A stretch of 64,000 bases of DNA from NCBI RefSeq assembly GCF_910592395.1, contig NC_088317.1:11906001-11970000 (forward strand), written 5' to 3'. The position numbers and the translations under genes are program-made. The stretch is from Lineus longissimus (lineage: Eukaryota > Nemertea > Pilidiophora > Heteronemertea > Lineidae). Shown in pieces: positions 11,110-23,577 of the stretch; within the stretch, counting starts at the first letter, position 1, and the number at the start of each line of letters is the position of its first letter. The notes beneath the pieces are model-generated. The model ran no database searches and had not been told where the DNA came from. It saw nothing but the letters and a program-made list of their open reading frames with translations.

Positions 11110-11490
11110 TCGCAAATAGCGGTGTAGGTTTATTTGTTGACGGGAGGGATTTTTTTTCATTTATTCTCCATAATTCTCACTTATTTTTTTTTTCTTTCAG
11201 GTTCTCATCAGTACACACACACACATGGATGTACATTGTATTCCATCAGCATGGTTGGACATGGTCTAAAGTGTTATTGTATGTGTACCCACACTCATGA
11301 TCCAGCACTTCTGGTGTTTTGTTGACAGACTGACGACAGCGCAACTGTTTCGCTTAGACTATCCTGTTTCTGGCAGACTTCTGAAGGGTGTATGGGTGTT
11401 TGCCTTTCTCTCTACCACTCCGCCCTAGTCTTTTTTTTAAACATGGACGCTTCTGTTTTTGTTCATGCAGTTCAGCTTCAACATATACAT
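11110..11490 (+). repeat. Dispersed repeat copy lacking the family B insertion
   Basis: This copy runs without interruption through sequence that, in the inverted copy at 7060-7325 plus 8842-8950, is split by family B elements. The junction here is an A/T homopolymer run (TTATTTTTTTTTTCTTTCAGG). It serves as a paralogous empty site defining where the element entered. Confidence 0.7.
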
Positions 11491-13308
11491 TTGTAGGCCT
11501 ACGCCGATGTCTGGACATTGGCCTCAGTGCAAGTTGGGTCCAAAATTGGTTCCTTTCAAAACCTCATGATTAAGCCCATTGGAAGAAATCCAAAAAGCAG
11601 CAAATAAAATCACCATTTACTCATAAACTATCTACATGTATGTTATTTTTTTCTGCAAAATGCCAGCTTGCCCTAGCAATGACCCTTATTCACGCATTGA
11701 AAGGTTTTTGGGCAGAGAAAGGTCAACCGGTTTGCTTATTCCTTGCACCAAAAAATTATTTTGTTTCTCATAATTAGGAAGATTGTCAACCTGAAAGACT
11801 GTTTCATTTATTCAGTATTTGTTACTGACCCCAGATATATCTTTGATATATGTTAGCAAGCAGCATTCTATTATTTGTGACCCAATCCAGCAAAACCAGC
11901 TGCATGTCACTCTGAGCTTGGCAGGTTGAGACAGACTGTTCATTTCACTATTGTTTGCCTTTTGTGAAATCTGACGACATCAATTTTTTCTATTATTTCC
12001 TGGTGTCATCTACGCTCATCTTATGTGCGACACCTGACTGGTTTAGCTCAACTGCTGCTCTAGTTGTTGAGGACATTCAATTTGGGACATTTAGAGTGGA
12101 TGAATCATCTGCCCTTCCATCTAATCCCGACCAGGGCAATATGGCATCAGACGCCTTTCAGTCGGGTGTTATTTGGTGTAAATTCCCTCGCGTAAATCCA
12201 CCATGCGTGTGGTAAGGGCAGCAATCTCGCAAAGAAGAACCCCATATCCCTTCGAACGTCATTCGATCATCCCTCCCAGCCATTTGGGTTTGTTATGGTA
12301 TGGAACAGTTCTAGAACTGTTAAACTGTGCCGATAGACTTTGGACAGTTCTAACAATACAATAGACACCCTGCGAAAATAAATTTCGGCAATTTTGAAAC
12401 GACCCTTTTCACCACTTGCGACACTTTTACAGGCAACACTTCCTTTATGGCATAAAACTAAAAATATACAAGCTTATTCAAGTAATTTACTTCAAGTTGT
12501 CCATGCTTTTCAATGTTCATGATATTTTGAATGCTTTTCGTGATGTTTTGATTTAAAACATGGCTTTTATGTCATGGTAAACTTACGCTGCCTCTGAAAA
12601 GATGGCCGAAATTTTTTTTTCGCATATGGTGATGGTCTATAGAAGGGAATGTTCTGTCACTGTTCCAACCAATATCACATTTCAATGGTTACCTGGCCTG
12701 AAATGATTACGGGATGACAGATAGATCACAGTGATGATCAATTATAAACTGACACACCTGCATTAAAGGGGTCTTATCCACCAAATACTACATGCACACA
12801 CTACAAAGTTTTCACATTTTACCCTCTTATCTTGTTGTTGAACTGATCAAAGTAGATTCTATTTTTAAACACTGCACTGAGCTATTATTGCTCATTTCCA
12901 TATTACTACCCACCCACTGGACTGGACTAAGCTCTACCATGGCAACACTCATTCCTTATTCATGTATGTGTGCACTAGCAGCAAATGGAGGGATAAAAGA
13001 ACACAACAGGACCATTGCCTCGAAATTGAGCTCAGTTGTAAAAGCAGCTGTACAAACAATGCAATATGGTGATGAATTGCTTAACTGAAAGACTAAGAAG
13101 TAAATGCAATTGGGGAGTAGAGAGCAAATGCAGCTCAGTGGCACAAGAATTTTCTGAATCGGTAGACTGGTGCCTGATCTACTGCTACCGAAAGAAAGGT
13201 TTTATTTCTGGTTTTTAAATTAGAGGTTTTTTTAACTAATCTGTTTTTGCCTGCATGCAGCAAGGGTTTTAATCTACCTGTTTTAGACTCTGAATAAGGA
13301 CGAAAATG
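11491..13308. other. Uncharacterised non-coding DNA
   Basis: No conserved coding or mobile-element signature was recognised on either strand. I looked on the minus strand for the next TTI1 exon, which would encode the region after the IVEER motif, and did not find it. The inverted dispersed repeat partner of 616-702 lies downstream at 13493-13570. Confidence 0.4.
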
Positions 13309-13378
13309 ATCACAAGAAGTTGAGAATATTTGGTCACATGGCACATCATGTGACCAAATATTCTCAACTTTTTGTGAT
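13309..13378. repeat. Snap-back inverted repeat
   Basis: Arms of about 32 bp (13309-13340, starting ATCACAAGAAGTTGAGAATA, and 13347-13378) pair with one or two mismatches around a 6-nt loop. It could be a tiny fold-back element or a secondary rearrangement. No target duplication is evident. Confidence 0.75.
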
Positions 13379-13866
13379 TTTTGGCTTTTTCTACATGAAG
13401 TCTTAGACGGGTAATTTAGAACTGTTGATGTAATCATCATGTGTTGAATATGTTTTCATTGCTCAAGTATAGTTAGGTTATTTAATTCCTCCAAATAAGG
13501 GAGTTTTGTATACACCAGTGCTTTTTTGTACATCATTGTATACCTGTTTGTTAACAAACCCTTGCCTTGGATTGGAGTATTGTAACCACAAAGCATGTGA
13601 AAGCAGCAAAACCACAACATGTTCCTGCTGTAGTGGAATCCGGCCCTCATATCTGGGTTTTGTGACAATTTTAAAACATTTCCTCTTGAGCTAAGTGTTG
13701 TGTCAATTTACCCAGAGAAGATGTTGACTACGCAAAACAGACCTGGCAAAGTGCCGAAACTATCCAAAATAAAGGAGTAGGCAGCTCTGCCATGGCCCTA
13801 ACTGTGGGAATAGAAAAGTTAATTCAGTATCTTAGTTAATTTAGTAAAACCTCCTGAAATTCTCAC

Positions 13867-13992
13867 CCATATTCGCCGTCCTCTCTTCCACGATGTTAAG
13901 GTCACCACAGGAGAGTTCCACCACCTGCATCAGAGACCAGCCCAGGCGTCGGATATGAGAGCAGGAGTTGAACATGTCACTCATGTTAGGGC
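13867..13992 (-). CDS. TTI1: TTI1 exon (after LLGP motif, to IVEER)
   Basis: This exon of the TELO2-interacting protein 1 homolog encodes PNMSDMFNSCSHIRRLGWSL and then a segment with MQVVELSCGDLNIVEER. It corresponds to the HEAT-repeat region that follows GYLKLLGP in animal TTI1 proteins. The acceptor is TTTTTAG before 13992 and the donor is GTGAGA after 13867. The 126 bp start with two bases completing the Gly codon whose first base ends the exon at 29286, so phase fits exactly. The protein scaffolds the TTT complex that stabilises PIKK kinases such as mTOR, ATM and ATR in the cytoplasm and nucleus. The preceding intron is about 15.3 kb. The next exon was not found in the remaining 13.8 kb. 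Confidence 0.87.
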
Positions 13993-14488
13993 CTAAAAAT
14001 AAAATGTGAGACCTTTTCATATCAGACTTGTAAGTCAAGTTATACAGAGTATTCCTCAACTGGATACATGTAACTGAATGACACCAAGCACATTTTAAAG
14101 CTGACCTGAAAAGCTTTTATTAACATTTTAACTTTGGGTATAAATAATAGGGCATAACATAAGAAACACAAGTGTGAAAACCGCATAAAAAACAAACTAC
14201 TCATCTTAAAGTTATAGCAGTATGTACTTCAAACATAGAACAAATTGATGAAGTACATTGTGCTCTACTGAAATAAATTTTTGACAAGCCCTTCGGCGAT
14301 AATGGCTCACTGTGAGAAATGATTGCTATAATGTTGTCAACAGGGACTGGACCAATTGGTTCACTTACTGAATCCAAGATGGCGGACCACCAGACTAAAA
14401 TGCGAGTACTAATTGAAGAGCTTAGAAGTATAATCAGGCTAAGGCACATTTTAAACCCTATATTTGGAGAAAAATGCAAAAATATGAA

Positions 14489-16105
14489 AACAAGAGGCCC
14501 AAGGGCCTGGCGCTCAGCTGAGTTAATATCATTAATATCTTCCCGGTGTTTAGTTCATTATGCATGAAAATGGCATGCTCGATGGTATTTGATATCCTTT
14601 TGCGTTCACTACGGTACCAATGTTTTTGGTTGACATAATTATGCCACTGTTCATTCCTAAATCCTGACCATAATTCGGGTGAAATCATCGTATGAAAATA
14701 TTTACCGAAACATGAAGTTTATGCCATGAATGAGGATACTCATTGTCATAGCCTTGTTTACAAGTACGAAGTATTTTCCCGCGAATATTCAAAACTGCTT
14801 GGCTCCTTGCCAGTTAAATAACATGTGACTATACACAAAATAGAAAACTTTGATGGAAATTGTAAATCATTTTTTTATCTATCAGGGGAAACAAGCTGAT
14901 GATGATCAAATAAATCATTCATGAAAAATCGTTTTGTTGCTGAAGCTTGCATGACGAAGTTAATGCTGAACCTTTTCTTGTGCTCTACTGAGCCACCGTA
15001 GTTTTCTATTTAGACCAGCGATGACGTCATTTCTGGTGATTCCCTACGTTGTCCAATGAGCGCTTTTTAAAATGTGCCATTTGGTATTGTACAGTATGCA
15101 ATGTATTTTTTCAGCGCTGCCAGCGCCAGTTGCCGAAGAGAATGCCGTAGCTCCCTCAATTTCCAATCAATTTTTATGGGAGTGACATTATTGTATTGCT
15201 TAGAATGTCTACTTTTTACTCATGAAAGAATCGTAGAACTAAAACATAATAGGCGAACAGAATCATGCCGATTCACTGCACATACTGTGGGAATTCTCCA
15301 CTTCAAAATACATCGGCGATGTCAACGCGAACAGAGCATGCACTTCCGATATCGTTTTCACAGAAATGTCGGCAAATATTCAAGAACTAATTTCTGAATT
15401 TAGTCCCTAAAGACCTTATGACTACCACTGAAACGAACTAGTGATAATATCGCCTACCAGACTCCTTTTTAAGCAGAAAATTGGGTACTTGAGTGTCATT
15501 GAGCTCCAAGATTATTGCACATGGTGTAAACAACATGCCGCCATTTTGTCTCCGCTTCGGTATTTCGTACGCCGCATATAATGCACCTTCTCAATTAAAA
15601 CCAACATAATAAGGCCTTACATCGTTGATTGAATAGGAACACCACACAAAACACAATAAAGTGGGGGTACAATCGATTACGAAGCTGAAGTGAACAGTGA
15701 TTTATTCCTGGAGCTACTGCTTTTGTTGTGTAGTGTAGCTGCCATAATATGTTTTGAGAACTGGCAAATAGGAGACTTCATTGATGGCTGACGTGATCGG
15801 GCGGGAATTTGAATCGGCAGAAATAATTAAAAGGCAGGTAGCGCCCTCTCCTGTTAAAATTTTGAACTTTTTCTCAATAAAAGAGATTTTCAAGAATTTT
15901 ATCTTAATATTAGAGCATATTTCGACTAATTCTGCTGCTCCTAGGCCGATATAGGCCAGTTTCCTTCATGCACTCTCGCTCGCAGGAAGTAGGTCGAATG
16001 GCGACAAATTTTGTTTTGAAAGTAGAGTTTGACCAGAAGTATCCAGAAATGCAAAATTGAAGTCTCTAGGTCTTACGGTTACAAAATGTGCACCATGGGT
16101 TTAAC

Positions 16106-16139
<34 letters not shown>

Positions 16140-16219
16140 ATGGATGGATGGATGGACAGACGGACGCCACTGAACAACTTATTTGACAAGCTCGGCTGAC
16201 TTAGTCAGCTGAGCTAAAA
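14489..16219 (+). mobile_element. Family A non-autonomous Helentron-like element, copy 1
   Basis: The left end is AACAAGAGGCCCAAGGGCCT then GGCGCTCAGCTGA, with GGCCCAAGGGCC palindromic. The right end is GCTGACTTAGTCAGCTGAGC then TAAAAA, a 3' hairpin. Left GCTCAGCTGA is the reverse complement of right TCAGCTGAGC. A GGAT microsatellite (about 16105-16153) followed by GACGGACGCCA precedes the end. The design parallels family B with different sequence. Copies lie at 35993-39272 and 46489-50245. No coding region is recognised. Confidence 0.72.
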
Positions 16220-16506
16220 AATTAATTTCGAATTTTGTTAATTGGGTAATAGGGGGCGTGTTTTGAGTTTTTTCTGCCAGTTGGCTGAAAAGAGTGGAAA
16301 TATCAAAGTCTGTCTAATTTGTCGATTATCAAAAAATTTCCGTGGTCAATCACCATTTTATTTTTCACCATTTACTTGCCCGACTGTCTGGAATAACATA
16401 ATCTAAATTTCAGATTCACAACACCACGCGTTCTTTGATGCGTCACGGTCAAACATTGACAATTTAACTGCTAAAAGGCTTTAAAAATCAATTGTGGTCT
16501 TGTCTC
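16213..16506 (+). repeat. Partial copy of 450-bp MITE (family C)
   Basis: This matches 17212-17502 almost base for base, from AATTAATTTCGAATTTTG to GTGGTCTTGTCTC. The left half of the element is missing, and the copy abuts the 3' end of the family A element. Confidence 0.8.
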
Positions 16507-17048
16507 TATTTACACTACATTTTGGGTCAATATGGTGAAAAATTTGAATGTGCTCAAATCACTCTAATTTATTTAGAATATTGTATTGCTGATGATTTAA
16601 GGTCAAAACAAGCTAAAATAATGAGAAAAAAACTTAATTTGACCCAAATAAGAGTCAACCTAACCCCGGTCTAAGTTCGGTTTCATTTTTACAAGTCTTG
16701 TTGTGTTGCCATTCATTTTGTAATTTCTTTGAAACTACTTAGGCCTTGATTCTGAAAGTTGTGCCCTAAGCAGTAAAGATATTCCTAAATCACATCCTAA
16801 ATTTTCAGCTCCATAGCTTGCTTATTCTGGCCAGGGCAGGTCTTTGAATTTGGTGCTGTTGGCTGCAAAATCATGACTTTTTGTCGATTTTGTCCTCTTT
16901 CGTCGCTTTGGCACAGTTGTACCACTCTTTGAAATGTCTCTCATTTCTCCAAAAATGTCCAGATATGACTTTCCTTTGTTGGAGAGTTGTGGGATGTCAT
17001 CTACATTAGTTTGAAAAAAATCTCAAAATGTTAACCCCTGAAATGTAC
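16507..17048. other. Spacer between family C copies
   Basis: AT-rich DNA with no recognised gene. It separates the truncated and complete copies of the family C MITE. Confidence 0.4.
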
Positions 17049-17502
17049 CTTCATTGAGACAAGACCACTAATGAATATTCATAGGTTGGAGGGTCGAGGC
17101 CTACCAATTAGACGAGTGCATGTTTTTAACTCTCAAGTACATATTTGGAGAGGTATTGAAAAAATATTTTTTTTGGCAAGTCTACAGATAAAAAGAAATT
17201 ATTTGATGAAAAAATTAATTTCGAATTTTGCTAATTGGGTAATAGGGGGCGTGTTTTGAGTTTTTTCTGCCAGTTGGCTGAAAAGAGTGGAAATATCAAA
17301 GTCTGTCTAATTTGTCGATTATCAAAAAATTTCCGTGGTCAATCACCATTTTATTTTTCACCATTTACTTGCCCGACTGTCTGGAATAACATAATCTAAA
17401 TTTCAGATTCACAACACCACGCGTTCTTTGATGCGTCGCGGTCAAACATTGACAATTTAACTGCTAAAAGGCTTAAAAAATCAATTGTGGTCTTGTCTCC
17501 TG
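17049..17502. mobile_element. 450-bp MITE (family C), complete copy
   Basis: It is bounded by inverted GAGACAAGACCAC and GTGGTCTTGTCTC. The whole unit recurs in reverse orientation at 30041-30497, where the terminal inverted repeat extends further outward into a CGCYATGGCGG-like stretch. It has no coding capacity. I could not establish a target duplication, so the superfamily is unassigned. Confidence 0.75.
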
Positions 17503-18238
17503 TTTTTTGGTAAACAATGAAGGAATTCCTCCTCAGGACGCAGTTTTTCTCACGACTCAAATAGTTTACATCGTAAATGATAAGCCAAGGGATATAATAC
17601 TACGATACATTGACTTTGTCTGGCAATAATGTTCGTTAAAATACGCACTTGAAGGTGGAATTCTATTTTTTCATGGTTGAAAATCAAATGGCATGTATGA
17701 TGTACACAAAAAGGCCTACAGATGCACTGTAGTGTATTTATTTTTGACGGGAATCACATTGCCTTTACATGATTGACAGTTTCTCTTGCTGTGTACCCAC
17801 CTCAGGGCCTATTATTATGATAGCCAGCAGCATGATTTAGTTACCTTCATACAATAATGGATAATTTTACTGCTTGTCCCTTTCAGGTCCTGCGGCTGCG
17901 GGCAAGAATGGCATTTTGACCTGACCTCATCCCTACGTTTCCTTCTTGCTGTGATAGGCCTCCGCCTACAGGGGCTGATGGTGGCTATTTGTGGTGTGGA
18001 TCTGGTTGATAGTAGGCCTATCTTATACACTTCATGCAGTTGCAGAAGGTAAACATGAGCCTACAGTTTGTTGTCCTTTCCTGAATATTGTCGAACGTCC
18101 GCTAGTGCTGGTGCAATTCATACGAGTGCTATCTCAGATCAGATTGAGATACTTCACCTGCTGTTTGTTATGCTCTGAATTATCATCGAGATTTTTTTGC
18201 ATGGGTCTTTGTGGATAATATTTTTCTTTTCACTCCAG

Positions 18239-20293
18239 TTTCAGTTGAAATCCCTGCGCTGTTGTCAAGTCCCCACCACATAGCTGAAACCCCTAATCAG
18301 GCTTCTGTCTGCTCAGTACTGGACCATTCGAAGCAATCATTTTTCATCAAGGTATGTTATTCTCCAATTAAATAGACAATCCATACGGCTCTTACTAATA
18401 GAGTTGTTATTATTTACTGGCTATTAGTGTGACCTGACTGTTATGAATCAAACTAGTTTCCCCAATATTTCTAAGCTCTCTAATCTCCTTTCAGATGGCC
18501 ACAATGGATCTCGCTCTCTTCTCAGACATGCAGAAATTGCAACATATAATCGATGGTGACCTGGATGTTAGTGGTACCACAGTAACTTATGAACTTTTTG
18601 ATCGTATCCATCAGACAGTGGAAGATGCAAATTTCAATGTTCAGTTGACTGTTACCAACATTTTAAAGGCCTTTGATCCTGATTTGAAGATTCCTCAGAA
18701 AATAAGCAACTTAAAGAGGAGAGTCAGTAAGGCGATTTCGAAAGACCAGGGTTGTTATGTTATAGATAGTTTATATTGTGATCCTGACCCCGAAAAAACA
18801 ATAGGTGGGAACCAAGTATCAGTTTTCAAATTTACCTTTGAGTCAATTTCTGCAGCAGAAGAACCACTGACTTATGGAGATATCTTAGAGTTGCGGCTTA
18901 TCCTGCAGAAAAAGCAATTACCGTGGTCAGTTACAGTTCAGTGGCTGGTCAAACTTCTTTCCCTCCCAAACAATTTGATACCATCACAAGGATCAGTCTA
19001 TAACCAGTGGCAAAGGCTTTACAGGGATCGTTGTAAATTGAAAGATCAAACTGCCATTTCTGCTTTTCATAGTGGGTTGTATCAGCCGCCAATTCCAAAA
19101 GTTAATTCTACTGGTTCTGTTGTTGCCCCCTCAGCTGAAGTGGGCACTTCCAAAACAGATACCTGTTCAATACATGAACAGGACAAGGTTGAAAATCTTC
19201 AGGATCTACTGAACAAATCTTATTCTGAACTCAACGTGGTTTATGAAAAACTGAATGTGACCTCAGAAGCCCTTGGCACTTCAGTGAACATTCAGTGTTC
19301 TGTTGATAGTCTCAAAGCTGAATGTGAAACCAAAAGAAAAACGATTGAGGCATTGCAGAAAAAATTGGTGGAGTACGATCCTCACAATGTCAACAGACGA
19401 TTGAAAAGATCAGAGGAAAAGAGGAAACTATATGAAGCTGTTCTACATCAGGCGGATGAGGACATTGGTACTTGACATGAGAGAAAAAGGTTCTACAACA
19501 GAAGGTTGTTGACAAATCTTTGTTTTCTTTTTCAAAAGACGGCAGAGTGTTCAGTATTGACACATTGGTCTGTAACCTGAATAGACTTATAGGCTTACTT
19601 GAGAAAGCACCCACATCAACGCCCCAGGTTACTGGAAATACTGCTCACATCAAACCAAGGGAAGAACGAGAAAAGTTCATGAAACTTCATGTCAAAACAA
19701 TAACTGAAAAACTTGACAAAATCCGCTTTAAAAATGACCCAAACCAGAGAGAACCAAAGGGAACAAGAAAGAGAGGACCAATGGGAACAAAACAGAGAGC
19801 AAAGCGTGCAAAACTGAGACCTCCGAAGAAAACAAACCGTACATCACCAAAGCGAAAAAAGAAGCCGTCTGAAACTGAGACTGAGATGTCGGACCATACT
19901 GACAGTGACGAACTAGATGATGCTGCAGATACCAGTAATGCAGTTGACAGTGTGGAGGTTGATGTTTTTGAGGTGCACTTGTTCAGTTCGGGGGAAACTG
20001 TGGCTGTTGCTTTTGAGGATGCATGGTACCCGGGGCAATGTGTCAAATTACTAACAGACGAGAGGAATTCTGCGGAGGTTAAATTCCTTCAACCCACAGA
20101 AAAGAGGCGTGGCAATGCATTTAAATGGCCTTCACCTAAAGATGACAAGAGTGATGTCTCCAACGTGTTTATCATTGGCCATGGCTTTGATCTTCTACCA
20201 ACTGACAGTGGCTGCCGTCTATGGTACATCCCAGAAGAAGACTTTACCAAACTTCAAAGCGCATATGCAAATTTCAAAGTCAGATTTTTCTAA
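18239..20293 (+). pseudogene. Spliced, frameshifted gene of unrecognised family
   Basis: A candidate exon 18239-18351 (open for 37 codons) ends AAG|GTATGT and joins in phase across a 143-bp intron (acceptor CTCCTTTCAG, 18494) to a long exon. Residues from 18495 form an alpha-helical domain, then a coiled coil with NVNRRLKRSEEKRKLYEAV, ending at a stop at 19473. Reading resumes in another frame (EKKVLQQKVV, then FSKDGRVFSID) to 20293, through a Lys/Arg-rich and Ser/Asp-rich linker and a C-terminal module with WYPGQCVKLL, FKWPSP and a tryptophan near the end. Such WYPG...FKWP tails occur in transposon-associated proteins of invertebrates, so a transposon origin is plausible but unproven. It lies in a TTI1 intron on the opposite strand. 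A possible further exon at 17887-18048 does not join in frame. Confidence 0.5.
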
Positions 20294-20386
20294 GTCTGGA
20301 TCAGTCCGACTAAGAAAAGTTTGGCTTTTGAAATTTTCCTTGACCTACAAGTACAATGGCTGCATGACCTGGCCCCTACTATTAAT

Positions 20387-20433
20387 ATTACCCTTGATCT
20401 GGTATTATACTAAAATACCAGATCAAGGGTAAT
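20387..20433. repeat. Perfect 20-bp-arm hairpin
   Basis: Arms 20387-20406 (ATTACCCTTGATCTGGTATT) and 20414-20433 are exact reverse complements around a 7-nt loop, about 95 bp after the last stop codon of the gene at 18.2-20.3 kb. It could be a 3' structure of that transcript or a miniature element end. There is no T-run to suggest a Pol III terminator. Confidence 0.8.
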
Positions 20434-22004
20434 AATGTATTTCATTCTGCAGTTTTTAATGATTTTCAGTGTAAATATGCGTTATTTTCCTGAATACCTT
20501 GAACCTCTGCTGCACTTTAGAATTTGTCACTTTCTACGTATTTGCATGAAACATTGCTTCTGAATATTGAAACATAGTATGTATGTATTGATTTAGCTGG
20601 ATATTTGTAACCTAGAAGGATGCAAAGGCTCCTTATCAGTTTGTACTATAAAAACAAGTGCTTTTTTCATGTCGAAATTATCTCATGTACTTGGGCGTGT
20701 GGTCTAGAGCCGCTGCAAAAAGCTTCCATTTTGCAATGCACATTTTTGGCAAGTGACGTGAAACATTGTATGTACCTATGGTGGTATTGTATTAGCTGGA
20801 AATCCTGCAAAGGTGCCACAGACTAGTAGTACTTACTATCCCAGTGGCCTTATAACTGTCAAAAACAGTTCATTTGTCTATGTTTAGCTCTTTGATCTTT
20901 ACCAAACACAATGATACCAAATATGGAGATGGTTGCCATGGTAACTGGTGGTAAATTCATAATAAGGCAGAAGTAAAGAATGTAATGAATACTGCTGACT
21001 ACCAATGTGACATATAAACAGTCACATTGCTTGATGTGAAACACTTAACTGGAAATTTATCAACAGTTATCCGTCCATTCACATAATGATGAATAAATTA
21101 TGCTAATTAGCATAAAATATGCTAATTAGATCTTAATCTAATGGTTTGATATGCTTAAGTTATAACCTTGGTCTTCACACCTGATGTGTCCAAGTTTCAT
21201 GTTAATAGTATTATTAAAAGATAAATTATGTCCATTTTAGTGTCATTTTTGCTATTTTCATTTGTGATACCATGGTTAGTACATTATGCAGTGCATTGCT
21301 GTACACAGAGCCAATTGATACTTTCAGACAACGTGTACAATCTGCGGAGATATAAACGGCTATATCTCGGTCCAATCTTGACCGATTTCCAAAATTCCAA
21401 AAGGTATCTCTTTCTAAGGATGTACTCTTTCAAAATAACCATGAAACTGAAGGTTTTTTATAAGTCTTATTGACCTTAACTCTCTACCACTGAGACTTTT
21501 CAGCGACCAAGACGTCATTATTAATGACAAAAGAAGTTTTTGGAAAATCACTCAAACTCGTTGATTAAGTTGTCACAGACATAAGAAATTGTCATTATAT
21601 GTTGTTTAGGACAGATTAAATACCATTCCAAACTTTTGAAAGCTTTAGGGAGATTTGCTTGTGTCAAATGAGGACTATAGAATTGGCAAAATCGATGTAC
21701 AACATACACTATGTAGATACATTGTAAATCATCGCCGTTTAGACACCATGCATTAATGTACACAAACTCGTACTGGGACTCAGTGTCAGCAGACAGACCG
21801 CAAAGTAGCATGCATTGTATACACTGTAAGCATGTGTAACTGCTTTTAGGTACCGTGGTACCGGTTGAGGTAGAGGTTTCTTCTTTGTATTGCCTCTATG
21901 TACTCCTCTGTGTATTTTTCGCACTGGAGCCCAGATTTTCTCGATCGAAATATGGACAAGCCTCGCTTTATTGACGTTTTCTAATCCCTTGCTGTCTTTA
22001 CATA
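20434..22004. other. AT-rich intronic DNA
   Basis: No gene is recognised. Around 21093-21130 the motif ATGCTAATTAG occurs twice beside TAGCATAAAATATGCTAATT, a small local inverted and direct repeat. Confidence 0.4.
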
Positions 22005-23120
22005 TGTTCCGCGCTAATTACCGATCGGCGCTATCTTAAGATTGCGCTGCGCGTTTTACCGATCCTATGATTGCGCGGCCATCTCGAGATTGGGCAAGGC
22101 CGGTCCTGCGCGTTTTTAGGCTCTGCGCTTTTTTTCGATCCGAGTTTATAGTCATTCCATGTCGATTCGGTAGTGGTTTTTTTATATTATTATTATCGGC
22201 AATTTGAATTTTTGCTACACCACTACCAACCTATCTATGGGGCGCTTAGTTGGAAATAATATAAAATATAGCAATAGAATTTTGTTCTGAATCATGAATA
22301 TTTGAATACTAGAATGACACAATGCACACTTTTTATTTTGCAATTTCTTCCAATACAAATATGTATATTTTCTTATTCTAATCTCTTAATTCTTTAATTG
22401 TTCTTTAATTGGACATAGTTGCATCATTTTCTAGGGAAACATTTCTGTAAAAATACTCCGAAATTCTCCTGCTATATTTTCTCTTACTGGATGGCTGAAA
22501 ATGATATATAGGCCCTAAATGTACCCAACAAATAATCTGGAAGGGGAGTATGCAAAATAGAAAAGTGTTCCTGAACATGCAGGCTTATTGACATTGTTGA
22601 TTTCATTGAGTATAATCATCCAAGGTCTTGATTATGATCTAGGGAAAGAACTGCAGAGTGGAACATTATAAAAAAGAACCCAATTAAAGAAGGAATTTCC
22701 ATTGGCATTGAATTAGGACACCTCTGAATTCAAGGACAGTATGAGTAGCCCATTTCTCAGTCCCAAGGAAAGGGTGTCAATAAAGATGTTCAAACTGTAG
22801 TAGCAGGTCAATTGTTGTTCCAATATCCACAAAATTTTTGACGAGACAGCCACCCATATCATGACCGACGACCATGACCTATGCAAATTAAATTAGAATT
22901 GTCATAATATATTAATATATTCACTCATAAGAATACTCATAAGAATATTTGGATACACTCCAGGACTTACAGAGAGAAGTCCGCGCAGCACAATCTTACG
23001 ACCAGCACAGCATAGGCCTAAACCGCCTTGCGCGATCTCGAGATGGCCGCACAATCATAGGATCAGTAAAACGCGCAGCGCGATCTTAAGATAGCGCAGA
23101 TCGGCAAATTGCGCGGAACA
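22005..23120. mobile_element. Fold-back element with long GCGC-rich TIRs
   Basis: The left arm 22005-22102 starts TGTTCCGCGC and the right arm about 23025-23120 ends GCGCGGAACA. The arms are about 95 bp and roughly 85-90 percent complementary. Each holds CTATCTTAAGAT, GCGCTGCGCGTTTTAC and GGCCATCTCGAGAT. The interior is AT-rich and non-coding. Flanks are similar (TTTACATA and CATACATA) but give no exact target duplication. Confidence 0.75.
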
Positions 23121-23239
23121 CATACATACATACACAACTTCCACCTGGAGGCAAGAGTGTGCTGGAATAATTTTCTTGTCGAAAATAATACCCTAGTACA
23201 AAAGTCTCGGCCTATGGCGGAGAATAATAATTTTGGGAA

Positions 23240-23434
23240 GAAATGGCAATTTTGTTAGTTCATACTTACCTATGGAACACTTTTGCATGTAACTCCATTT
23301 GGGCTCAAACACAAGAGTATCCCTTTAATGTTCTAAAGGGAGAACTGAGTTAACAGCTCGGCCGCCAGGCGGCGCCCTGACTGATCCCACGAGATCGCGC
23401 CGATCTCATGCCGCCATATTCAGTCTTACTCGAG
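23240..23434 (+). repeat. DIRS inverted terminal repeat (left, 3' end of element)
   Basis: Pairs with 29063-29240. Shared strings include TTTGGGCTCAAACACAAGAG, AGGGAGAACTGAGTTAACAG and GATCTCATGCCGCCATATTC. The left copy has a short extra stretch (TGCATGTAACTC region) absent from the right copy. Confidence 0.9.
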
Positions 23435-23479
23435 CGTTAACAAAGAGTATGTCCCATTTGTGGGGAGGGCGGGAGGGCC

Positions 23480-23577
23480 GTGTTCCATAGGTAAGTATGA
23501 ACTAACAAAATGGCCATTTCCTGTAAGGAAATGGGCATTTTGTGTCATTCAAACTTACCTATGGAACACTTTTGCAT
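23480..23577 (+). repeat. DIRS internal complementary region
   Basis: The first half (TGTTCCATAGGTAAGTATGA onward) is the reverse complement of the outermost left end 23241-23282. The second half (GTGTCATTCAAACTTACCTA onward) is the reverse complement of the outermost right end 29200-29240. Between them is a short palindrome, TTTCCTGTAAGGAAA. This is the circular-junction template expected of DIRS1-type elements. Confidence 0.9.

Noticed and set aside
17887-18048. Upstream exon of the 18.2-20.3 kb gene
   Set aside because: It has a good acceptor and donor and is open in one frame, but joining to 18239 or 18245 gives an immediate stop.
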